Shown: positions 19,000-26,867 of the stretch, piece by piece
Position numbering within the stretch: the stretch's first letter is position 1
How the letters are laid out: each line of letters begins with the position of its first letter
Source of the DNA: CAVQEK01 sp963711495
Lineage (GTDB): Bacteria > Bacteroidota > Bacteroidia > Cytophagales > Cyclobacteriaceae
Reading direction: 5' to 3'
Assembly (NCBI GenBank): GCA_963711495.1
Contig: CAVQEK010000003.1
Location: 1-64,000, forward strand
Length of the DNA stretch: 64,000 bases
Program-made: the position numbers and the translations under genes
The notes under the pieces: generated by a model
What the model saw: only the letters and a program-made list of their open reading frames with translations
The model's database searches: none
What the model was told of the DNA's origin: nothing

Positions 19000-19989
19000 A
19001 TGAAGCATATTGTATTTTTCCTCATCACATTTTGCATGTTCGTTGGCATCACTTTTGTCTTTGGACAAGCCACCGGGAAAGATTCGCACCTGCAAACCAA
19101 GTTGGATAGCATTTCAGCCGTAGTATCCGGCCAAGGAAATGCTAAAAACGATTCAACAAAAAGTATCCATAAAAATAATAATAAAACCAGGACTGCAGAT
19201 AATGGGGGAAAACTTGAACCAATTTATCAGTACCTCTCAACACAAAAGTTCATAGGAGCCATTTTCATTATCCTGATCACCTATTTTCTTATTCGGATCA
19301 TCAATCGGTTGTTGCAACTCATTGCTGAAAAAAGTGCGCGATATCGCATCACCGTAAAGGGACTCATGCCTCTTGTGCGTATCATTGGCTGGTTGATCGC
19401 TCTTATGATCATTGTATTAGGTATTTTCAAGCCGGAATTGGCAACGTTGATCGCGGTGTCTGCATCGATTGGTGTGGCCGTTGGTTTTGCCGCTCAGGAT
19501 ATCCTCAAGAATATCTTTGGAGGCATTGTCATTATATTTGATCAACCGTTTAAGGTGGGAGATAAAATTGAGATTGGCAGTTACTATGGCGAAGTGGTTG
19601 AAATTGGCTTGCGTTCCACCCGGTTGGTGACTGCGGACGATTCTACCGTCAGTGTGCCCAATGGTGAGATCATGAGCAAATCCGTCTCCAATGCCAATTC
19701 GGGGGAACCCAATTGTCAGGTGGTGGCGGAAGTGTATCTCCCCATCAACATCGACACGGAAAATGTGCGCAAGATTGCTACAGAAGCAGCACAAGTTTCC
19801 AAATATGTCTATCTTAAAAAGCCTATCGCGGTATTATTTTCTCAGGAATTGAAAGAACGCCGCAACTATATGAAGATGCGATTAAAGGCGTATGTGCTGG
19901 ATATTCGCTACGAATTTGCATTTAAAAGCGAAATGACCGAACGGGTGATAAACGCATTGATCAAAGAAGGCATCATGCCTGAAAACTAA
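19000..19989 (+). CDS. MscS-family mechanosensitive ion channel
   Basis: About 329 residues from the ATG at 19000; a TTG two codons upstream is possible but overlaps the preceding stop. An N-terminal signal-like helix (residues 3-22) is followed by a polar region and three channel helices (about 80-105, 122-142, 147-170). The last is the pore helix (SASIGVAVGFAAQDILKNIFGG). The MscS beta domain follows (DQPFKVGDKIEIGSYYGEVV and VPNGEIMSKSVSN). It would release small solutes on membrane tension. Its length is close to small MscS proteins with an added periplasmic N-terminus. It is the second gene of a pair with the coiled-coil P-loop protein, and its end faces the penicillin-binding protein 1A gene. 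Confidence 0.93.
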   Translation: MKHIVFFLITFCMFVGITFVFGQATGKDSHLQTKLDSISAVVSGQGNAKNDSTKSIHKNNNKTRTADNGGKLEPIYQYLSTQKFIGAIFIILITYFLIRIINRLLQLIAEKSARYRITVKGLMPLVRIIGWLIALMIIVLGIFKPELATLIAVSASIGVAVGFAAQDILKNIFGGIVIIFDQPFKVGDKIEIGSYYGEVVEIGLRSTRLVTADDSTVSVPNGEIMSKSVSNANSGEPNCQVVAEVYLPINIDTENVRKIATEAAQVSKYVYLKKPIAVLFSQELKERRNYMKMRLKAYVLDIRYEFAFKSEMTERVINALIKEGIMPEN

Positions 19990-20028
19990 GCATTTCCCCG
20001 GTATCAGGTCCTTCTTGAATGTTTTCTG

Positions 20029-22371
20029 TCAATTCCGTTTTTTGCTGAAAAAATCCTTGATGGATTTAAACAATCCTTTCTTTTCCTGTTTGTTTGAAAG
20101 TGGAATGTGTCTTTCGACTTCTCTTTTTTTGCCAAAGATCATTTCGAAGAAATTCATGTCTTCTTTGAAAGGATCGCAATCGAGTTCCCGAAGCACATAA
20201 TCCGGTGGTACAGGGAATCTTGCATTGGCAATATGGCGGTATTTCCCATCTTTATTCAATTGCATGATTAACTGGGCATAAATAGGCAGCGCTGTATTTG
20301 CGCCCTGTCCCAAACTGGTGGTCCTGAAATGAACGGCAGGATATTCTCCGCCGACCCAGGTGCCAACCACAAGACGCGGCATCATGCCAATAAACCAACC
20401 ATCTGCGTTATTTTGTGTGGTGCCTGTTTTGCCGGCAATGTCATTGCTCAGTTGGTACGTGCTTCGGATCCTCACCGCGGTACCATGGTTAACGACATTT
20501 TTTAGCATTTCCAGCATCATCTGACTGGTCTCTACGGTCATAACGTTTCTTGTTTTACGTTTTGGCCTTTTCCAGATGACCTGTCCCGCACTATTTTCGA
20601 TGCGGGTGATGCAATAGGGCTGGATGGCATTGCCCCGGTTGACAAAGGCACAATAGGCTGTTACCATTTCCATCAATGAAATACTCGGCGTACCCAGTGC
20701 AATCGAGGGAACGGCAGGAATTTCGCTGGTAATACCCATATTTTCAGCAAGATCGATCACATTATCGATGCCGGCTTGCTCCAGTATTTTCACCGACACA
20801 GTATTTACAGACTCTGTCAGGGCACCTTCCAGAGAATATTTTCCCTCGTAGTCACTGTTGGCGTTGGCAGGTTTCCACTCCTTGTCTTTTTCCTGATAGG
20901 TTTGTTGTTCCGCTTTAATATACTGGCAGGGAGATATATCGTGATCAAGCGCAGCGGCGTATACAATGGGTTTGAATGTGGAACCCACCTGGCGTTTGGA
21001 GTTCACACTCACATGGTCATATTTGAAGTATTTGAAATTGATACCACCCACCCAGGCGATGATTTGACCGGTGGGGGGATCAATGGCCAATAAGCCGGCA
21101 TTTAAGAATTGAAGATAGTATTTGACAGAATCCAACGGTGAATAATTAACTGTTTTCGGACCGTCCCAGGAAAATACCTCCATTGAATGGGAAGTGTTCA
21201 TCCATGCTTTCAGGGAATCCTGAGAAACTCCGTTATGAATCATTTGTTTGAATTGTGGCACCTGGTTTAGAGCCAGTTTTATTAGCGAAGCATCATTTTC
21301 CCAGGGTTTTGCCCGGCCTTTCCAGTGGTCGTCAAACGATTGCTGTAATTTGGCCATTTGAACATTCACGGCATTTTCAGCATATTGTTGAAGTGTGGCA
21401 TTCAGCGTGGTGTAGATTTTCAGTCCGTCGGTGTATAAATTATAATTAATACCCAGGCTGTCGGAAATCACCGGCAACAGGTCACTGAGTTTTTGTCGCA
21501 TATATTCCCTGAAATATGTTGCCGGCCCTTCATTGTCCGTGACATTTCTATAGTCAATCTTTAGCGGCAATTTTTTAAGAGAATCACCATCAATTTCCGA
21601 TAAATAGCTTGCCTTTACCATTTGACCAATGACCACATTTCTTCTTACCAAGGAGTGATCCGGCGATAGCCTTGGATTGTAGTAGGTAGTTGCTTTCAGC
21701 ATGCCCACCAAAACTGCCGCTTCCTGTGCATTGAGATCTTTGGCATCTTTTTGAAAATATCTTTCGCCGGCACTTTCAATGCCGAAAACATTTTCGCCAA
21801 ACGGAATTGTGTTGAGATACAAAGTAATGATGTCTTCCTTGGAATAGAATTGTTCCAGACGGGTGGCAATAATCATTTCCCGGATCTTATTAATCGGAAG
21901 TGACAGGTAACGATAATTTTTTCTGGGAAATAGATTTTTAGCCAACTGCTGGGTGATGGTGCTGCCACCCCCGGAACTCTCATCACCGAGCAGAACGCTT
22001 TTAAAGAAAACACGGAACATACTGGGCCAGTCGATGCCATGGTGCTCGTAAAAACGCACATCTTCTGTAGCCACCAGAGCCTTGATCACCCATGGGGCAA
22101 TATCTTTGTATTCAACGATTTTTCTATCCTGCACATAGTATTTACCCAGCAGTTTTCCATCTCCGCTATAGATTTCAGAGGCCTGAATATTGTCGATGCT
22201 CCTGAGGTCTTTTTCCCGGGGTAAGTGTCCGAAATATCCCCATTTCACCAATAAGATCAATCCTCCACTCACCAGGATTGCAAAGAGTATTCCTGCGATG
22301 ATGGATTTTAAAATGAATTTTCTGGTGTGGTTTTTATGTTTTTTCTTTCTGCCCTTTTTTTTAGCCGTCAC
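20029..22371 (-). CDS. Penicillin-binding protein 1A, bifunctional transglycosylase/transpeptidase
   Basis: 780 residues; polymerises and cross-links peptidoglycan. A short basic cytoplasmic tail leads into one membrane helix (about 24-48). The GT51 glycosyltransferase domain follows, with motifs EDVRFYEHHGIDW, GGGSTITQQLAKNLF and the ITLYLNTIPFGENVFGI segment. The transpeptidase domain has Ser464-Thr-Phe-Lys467 (STFK), SVN and Lys648-Thr-Gly (KTGTT). The C-terminus ends in a lysine-rich tail. All catalytic motifs are intact. It is a single gene, divergent from the sugar isomerase-like lipoprotein gene. A second class A enzyme (1C type) lies at 44.0 kb. Confidence 0.95.
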   Translation of the reverse strand: MTAKKKGRKKKHKNHTRKFILKSIIAGILFAILVSGGLILLVKWGYFGHLPREKDLRSIDNIQASEIYSGDGKLLGKYYVQDRKIVEYKDIAPWVIKALVATEDVRFYEHHGIDWPSMFRVFFKSVLLGDESSGGGSTITQQLAKNLFPRKNYRYLSLPINKIREMIIATRLEQFYSKEDIITLYLNTIPFGENVFGIESAGERYFQKDAKDLNAQEAAVLVGMLKATTYYNPRLSPDHSLVRRNVVIGQMVKASYLSEIDGDSLKKLPLKIDYRNVTDNEGPATYFREYMRQKLSDLLPVISDSLGINYNLYTDGLKIYTTLNATLQQYAENAVNVQMAKLQQSFDDHWKGRAKPWENDASLIKLALNQVPQFKQMIHNGVSQDSLKAWMNTSHSMEVFSWDGPKTVNYSPLDSVKYYLQFLNAGLLAIDPPTGQIIAWVGGINFKYFKYDHVSVNSKRQVGSTFKPIVYAAALDHDISPCQYIKAEQQTYQEKDKEWKPANANSDYEGKYSLEGALTESVNTVSVKILEQAGIDNVIDLAENMGITSEIPAVPSIALGTPSISLMEMVTAYCAFVNRGNAIQPYCITRIENSAGQVIWKRPKRKTRNVMTVETSQMMLEMLKNVVNHGTAVRIRSTYQLSNDIAGKTGTTQNNADGWFIGMMPRLVVGTWVGGEYPAVHFRTTSLGQGANTALPIYAQLIMQLNKDGKYRHIANARFPVPPDYVLRELDCDPFKEDMNFFEMIFGKKREVERHIPLSNKQEKKGLFKSIKDFFSKKRN

Positions 22372-22559
22372 CGATATAAATTATTTTTATTCCCAAAATC
22401 TGGCTGCAATATTACTACGTATTACCAATCTATTAATGATACACTGCATAAATTATTATATAAAAGGCTTCAAAGTGTTCGTACAATTTTTAGATTTACA
22501 TCACCATTATGCAAAAATTTGGCATTGTGGGTGACCTAATTTTTAAACACTGTATAATT

Positions 22560-23450
22560 ATGAAAAAGAACAAATTTTCAATTTTTTGGATTTTACCAGT
22601 CACATTGCTTTTCCTTTTTTCTTGTGGCAAAAAGGAAAAATCTACAGCTTCTTCTGAAGAACAATCAGCAGTAAAGGCAGCTACCACACCGGAAGATCTC
22701 GGTTGGAAAATTGGCGCTCAAACCTATACGTTCCGGGAATTCACCCTGGCCCAGGCATTTGATAAGATCGATAGTCTGGGGTTGCAATACGCCGAATTAT
22801 ATGCCGGTCAGGACATTGGTGGCGGAATCGATGGTAAAGTGGGGTTAGACATGACTCCGGAGCAGCGCCAGCAAGTATTGGATTTGGCCAGGGACAAAGG
22901 CATTACCATCGTGAATTTTGGGGTGATGACACCTCACGATGAAGCGGATTGGAAGAAATTGTTTGACTTTGCCAAAGCCATGGGAATTCAAACACTCACA
23001 TCGGAGCCAGCCAGAGAAGACCTGGATCTGGTAGAAAAACTCGCCGATGAATATGAGATCAATGTGGCATTCCATAATCATCCCGCGCCGTCTCCATATT
23101 ATTCTCCCGACTCCGTGCTGGCGGCTGTAGAAGGGAGGAGCCATCGGCTGGGATCATGTGCCGATGTAGGACATTGGGTGCGTTCGGGTTTGGACCCCAT
23201 CGAGTGCCTTAAAAAACTTGAAGGACGAATCATTACCTTTCATATTAAAGATGTTTCCGAGAAATCACCTCACGCTGAAGATGTTGTTTGGGGTACCGGA
23301 GTCTGTGATATTCCTGGTATTGTGGATGAAATGAAACGCCAGAACTGGAAAGGAGTATGGTCTATTGAATATGAAGCACATCCGGAAAACAATATGTCTT
23401 TGATCAGGCAATCGCTCAATAATTTCTACCAATACGTGGCCGGTTCCTGA
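22560..23450 (+). CDS. Sugar phosphate isomerase/epimerase-like TIM barrel, lipoprotein
   Basis: About 296 residues from the ATG at 22560, chosen because it begins a lipoprotein signal with Cys22 (LFLFSCGKKEK); an ATG at 22509 would add 17 unlikely residues. The xylose-isomerase-like TIM barrel starts near residue 50. Likely metal ligands lie in YAELYAG, FHNHPAPS, SCADVGHW and SIEYEAHP. Members isomerise, epimerise or eliminate sugars and keto-sugars; the exact reaction is unknown. The lipid anchor places it outside the cytoplasm, where phosphorylated sugars are rare, so free or 3-keto sugars are more likely substrates. It precedes the aldo/keto reductase gene by about 105 bases. Confidence 0.88.
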   Translation: MKKNKFSIFWILPVTLLFLFSCGKKEKSTASSEEQSAVKAATTPEDLGWKIGAQTYTFREFTLAQAFDKIDSLGLQYAELYAGQDIGGGIDGKVGLDMTPEQRQQVLDLARDKGITIVNFGVMTPHDEADWKKLFDFAKAMGIQTLTSEPAREDLDLVEKLADEYEINVAFHNHPAPSPYYSPDSVLAAVEGRSHRLGSCADVGHWVRSGLDPIECLKKLEGRIITFHIKDVSEKSPHAEDVVWGTGVCDIPGIVDEMKRQNWKGVWSIEYEAHPENNMSLIRQSLNNFYQYVAGS

Positions 23451-23556
23451 TCTTCAGTGAAGCATGAAGATTTTCGCCTTCTGCCAGAAAATTTGTATCA
23501 TTGGGTTTGTACAATTTTCTGACAGGGGCTTTTTTTATGATTTAACAATTTGACAA

Positions 23557-24531
23557 ATGCGATACAGAATACTTGGAAAAACCGGCATTGAAGTTTCGGA
23601 AATCGGTTTCGGTGCCTGGGCAATTGGTTCCGGTTGGGGTGACCAACCTGAAAATGAATCGATAGCAGCCTTGAATCGCGCTATTGATCTGGGAGTCAAC
23701 TTTATTGATACGGCTTTGGCCTACGGACAGGGCCGCAGCGAATCGATCATTGCTAAGGTGTTGAAAAACAGAAGAGAAGAAGTAACCGTGGCCACCAAAA
23801 TTCCACCTGCGCCCGGACCATGGCCACCAACTCCGTATTGCGATGATCAGGAGCGGTTTTCAGAAAAATATATCCGTGATTCGGTGGAGCAATGCCGTAA
23901 TAACCTGCAGACAGATTGCATTGATATTATTCAGCTTCACACCTGGACAAGGGCCTGGAATAAAAATCCCAGACCCCTTGATGTGCTCAACAAACTGAAG
24001 CAGGAAGGAAAAATAAAATATATCGGTATTTCAACCCCTGAGCATGATCAGAATGCACTGATCGAACTGATGCGCAAGGGATATCTGGATGTGATTCAAT
24101 TGATTTACAATATTTTTGAGCAGGAACCAGCTTCCGAATTATTTCCGGTGGCCAATGAAGAAAATGTGGGCGTGATCGTTCGAGTGGTTTTTGATGAAGG
24201 GGTGTTAACCGGAAAATATAAGGCAGATCATCAATTTCCATCAAATGATTTCAGGAGCCGGTATTTCGCTGGTGACAGGTTAAAAAGAGCGGTTGAGCGT
24301 GTGGAAAAGATAAAAAAGGAAATTGGAGGAAGTGGTTTTACCATGGCACAGACCGCCATAAAATTTGCTTTGGCCAAGAAAACCGTCGGTACCGTGATCA
24401 CAGGGATACGCAATATTGATCAAGCCGAAATGAATGTCGATGTATCCGAATTACCTGAGCTTCCCGATGAATTGCTGTTAAAATTGAGGGACCACGCCTG
24501 GCTGAGAGGATTCTGGTACGCGGGCAAATGA
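23557..24531 (+). CDS. Aldo/keto reductase
   Basis: 324 residues, an NAD(P)H-dependent oxidoreductase of the AKR barrel family. The catalytic tetrad is complete: Asp51 and Tyr56 (FIDTALAYG), Lys81 (ATKIPP) and His128 (IQLHTW). There is no signal peptide, so it acts in the cytoplasm. The substrate is not readable; neighbours (isomerase-like lipoprotein, GntP symporter, glycosidases) suggest an aldose or sugar acid. It lies 70 bases before the GntP gene in the same direction. Confidence 0.93.
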   Translation: MRYRILGKTGIEVSEIGFGAWAIGSGWGDQPENESIAALNRAIDLGVNFIDTALAYGQGRSESIIAKVLKNRREEVTVATKIPPAPGPWPPTPYCDDQERFSEKYIRDSVEQCRNNLQTDCIDIIQLHTWTRAWNKNPRPLDVLNKLKQEGKIKYIGISTPEHDQNALIELMRKGYLDVIQLIYNIFEQEPASELFPVANEENVGVIVRVVFDEGVLTGKYKADHQFPSNDFRSRYFAGDRLKRAVERVEKIKKEIGGSGFTMAQTAIKFALAKKTVGTVITGIRNIDQAEMNVDVSELPELPDELLLKLRDHAWLRGFWYAGK

Positions 24532-24601
24532 GTAATTTTTGAGAAGACAATACGCATTGTTTTTCAGCAGTCTAAAATTTGTAAATTAAGCCTTAACGCC
24601 C

Positions 24602-25963
24602 ATGTCGACTTTAGAACTTTTTCTGATCACAGCAGCAGCCATTGGGATGTTGTTCCTGTTGGTTATACAATTTAAGATCCATGCCTTTATCGCTTTGTTG
24701 ATCACCAGTGTTTTGGTAGGAATATTCACGGGCATGCCATTGATGAACATTATCAAGAGCATTCAGGATGGCATGGGAAACATATTGGGGTTTATTGCCA
24801 TCGTGGTGGGCATTGGAGCAATATTTGGCGAAATATTGCAAGTGTCAGGTGGTGCTGAATCGCTTTCCCGTTCCATGCTTCAAAAATTTGGCGAATCGAG
24901 GTCTTCCTGGGCCATGATGACCACAGGATTCATTATTGCCATACCGGTTTTTCTGGATGTTGGTTTTATAATTTTAGTGCCCATGGCCTATGCCTTGGCA
25001 AGAAAGACCAAAAAGTCATTGTTGTTTTATGCCATACCTTTGTTGGCCGGATTGGCAGTAACCCATGCATTTGTTCCGCCTACCCCTGGACCAATTGCTG
25101 TGGCAGAGATCATAAAAGTACCACTGGGTTGGGTGATCTTATTTGGTTTTATAGTTGGATTTCCCACAGCAATTATTGCCGGGCCTTATTTTGGACGATA
25201 CATTGCTAAAAAGATCTATGTGGCTCCGCCGAATGTAGAAGAAGTAGCACCTGGCGAAAAGTCGCGGCAGGATAACTTGCCTTCTTTTTCCTGGGTAATA
25301 TTTCTGATTGCCTTACCGCTTGGGTTAATATTAATGAGTACCGTAGCCGACATGGCCGTCAAAAGTCATTGGGTGGAGGATGCCTTGTGGCTGCAGATCA
25401 TCCAGTTCACCGGCCATCCATTTATTGCTTTGTTGCTGGCCACCATGTTGGCAGCTTATTTTCTGGGCGTGCGCCATGGTTTTACCTCAAGGCAATTGCA
25501 GCAAGTTGCCAACAGATCGTTAGCTCCTGCAGGGCTTATTATTCTGGTCACTGGTGCAGGAGGCGTTTTCAAACAAATACTGGTTGACAGTGGAGTGGGT
25601 GAAGCGCTGGCCAGGAGTATTTCAGATTACAACATGGCCCCAGTAGTGTTGGCCTACATTTTGGCGGTGATCATAAGACTTACCCAGGGATCTGCAACCG
25701 TAGCGATGATCACTGCTGCAGGTATGGTGGCACCAGTAATTCCCTATTTTCATGTTGGAGATATGGGAAAAGCATTGATCGTTTTATCGATTGCCGCCGG
25801 CTCAACTTTTCTTTCTCATGTTAATGACAGTGGATTTTGGTTGGTGGGTAAATATCTTTATATGAGTGAAAAGGAAACATTGCGATCGTGGAGTGTAATG
25901 GAAACCATTATTTCCGTGGTGGGCTTTATACTTGTATTCATCCTGAGTTTTTTCATAAATTGA
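24602..25963 (+). CDS. GntP family gluconate:H+ symporter
   Basis: 453 residues with about twelve to thirteen hydrophobic helices. Family marks include GIGAIFGEILQVSGGAE near residue 75, THAFVPPTPGPIA near 152, VTGAGGVFKQILVDSGVGE near 320, and the GSATVAMITAAGMVAP segment near 370. GntP members import gluconate or related sugar acids with protons. The gene sits between the aldo/keto reductase and a LolA-like lipoprotein gene, 25 bases apart from the latter, so this may be a small sugar-acid operon. Substrate preference is inference from the family. Confidence 0.92.
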   Translation: MSTLELFLITAAAIGMLFLLVIQFKIHAFIALLITSVLVGIFTGMPLMNIIKSIQDGMGNILGFIAIVVGIGAIFGEILQVSGGAESLSRSMLQKFGESRSSWAMMTTGFIIAIPVFLDVGFIILVPMAYALARKTKKSLLFYAIPLLAGLAVTHAFVPPTPGPIAVAEIIKVPLGWVILFGFIVGFPTAIIAGPYFGRYIAKKIYVAPPNVEEVAPGEKSRQDNLPSFSWVIFLIALPLGLILMSTVADMAVKSHWVEDALWLQIIQFTGHPFIALLLATMLAAYFLGVRHGFTSRQLQQVANRSLAPAGLIILVTGAGGVFKQILVDSGVGEALARSISDYNMAPVVLAYILAVIIRLTQGSATVAMITAAGMVAPVIPYFHVGDMGKALIVLSIAAGSTFLSHVNDSGFWLVGKYLYMSEKETLRSWSVMETIISVVGFILVFILSFFIN

Positions 25964-25988
25964 GAGACTGAACCTAAAACCAATTGCC

Positions 25989-26795
25989 ATGAGACATTTA
26001 TCTTCAACAATTTTGTTACTTGTCGTCGTTGTCTGGACCATGTCATGCCAGCAGAAAAAAACATCTAATGAGGCTGTGATGGAGCCGGGTAGCAATGAGG
26101 AGAATCCGCCAGCCCGGGGCTTTGACTGGGAATATTCGGATGAACAAGCCATAAGTATTGCTGATTCGGTGATGAAAGCCATGGGAGGGAGAAAGAATTG
26201 GGACAACACACATTACATAGAATGGAATTTTTTCGGACACCGCAAGCTGCTTTGGGATAAGTGGGACAATAAAGTTCGCATAAAAATGCTGGAACCGGAC
26301 AGCACCAGAATGTTGCTGGATTTGAAAACCATGAAGGGTAAAGTGATGAAAAACGGCGAGGAACTTACAAATCCCGATTCAGTAAAGAAATATCTTGATC
26401 GGGCAAAACGCATCTGGATCAACGACAGTTATTGGCTGGTCATGCCTTATAAACTCAAAGATTCCGGTGTGACCATAAAATATCTGGGCGAGGACACTAC
26501 GAAAACAGGCATTAAATGTGACTTGTTGCAATTGACCTTTGAAAAAGTAGGGGTTACGCCGCAAAATAAATATCACATTTGGGCCGACCAGAAAGATCAT
26601 CTGGTCAGGCAGTGGGCTTATTACAAAGAAGCCAGTCAAACGGAACCTAATTTTGTTTTGCCATGGCTTAACTATCAAAAACACGGCAACATACTCCTTT
26701 CTGGTGACCGGGGAGAAAGGAAATTAACTGACATAAAGGTATTGGACAAAGTGCCGGATCACACTTTTGACGAATTCGATGCCATGTCTTTATGA
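25989..26795 (+). CDS. LolA-like lipoprotein (DUF6503-type), function unknown
   Basis: 268 residues with a lipoprotein signal (VVVVWTMSCQQKK). The mature part resembles the Bacteroidota outer-membrane-lipoprotein-sorting-like family: an AMGGRKNWDNTHYIEW opening, a beta-rich middle with DSYWLVMPYKLKDSGV, and a C-terminal DHLVRQWAYYKEA strand. The fold is probably a half-barrel as in LolA/LolB, but the protein is itself lipid-anchored and its role is unknown. It lies 25 bases after the GntP gene. The family name is from memory and should be checked with a profile search. Confidence 0.7.
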   Translation: MRHLSSTILLLVVVVWTMSCQQKKTSNEAVMEPGSNEENPPARGFDWEYSDEQAISIADSVMKAMGGRKNWDNTHYIEWNFFGHRKLLWDKWDNKVRIKMLEPDSTRMLLDLKTMKGKVMKNGEELTNPDSVKKYLDRAKRIWINDSYWLVMPYKLKDSGVTIKYLGEDTTKTGIKCDLLQLTFEKVGVTPQNKYHIWADQKDHLVRQWAYYKEASQTEPNFVLPWLNYQKHGNILLSGDRGERKLTDIKVLDKVPDHTFDEFDAMSL

Positions 26796-26820
26796 TTGGA
26801 AAACGAGTAATATTTTTTAA

Positions 26821-26851
26821 TTGTAGTACTTATTTACATCCCATAAGTTTT
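26821..26851 (+). promoter_or_regulatory. Candidate Bacteroidota-type promoter for the GH95 gene
   Basis: TTG at 26821-26823, a 20-base spacer, then TAAGTTTT at 26844-26851, one mismatch from TAnnTTTG. The predicted transcript start would leave a very short leader before the ATG at 26868. Chance matches are common in AT-rich spacers. Confidence 0.3.
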
Positions 26852-26867
26852 TTTAACTGCCAATATC

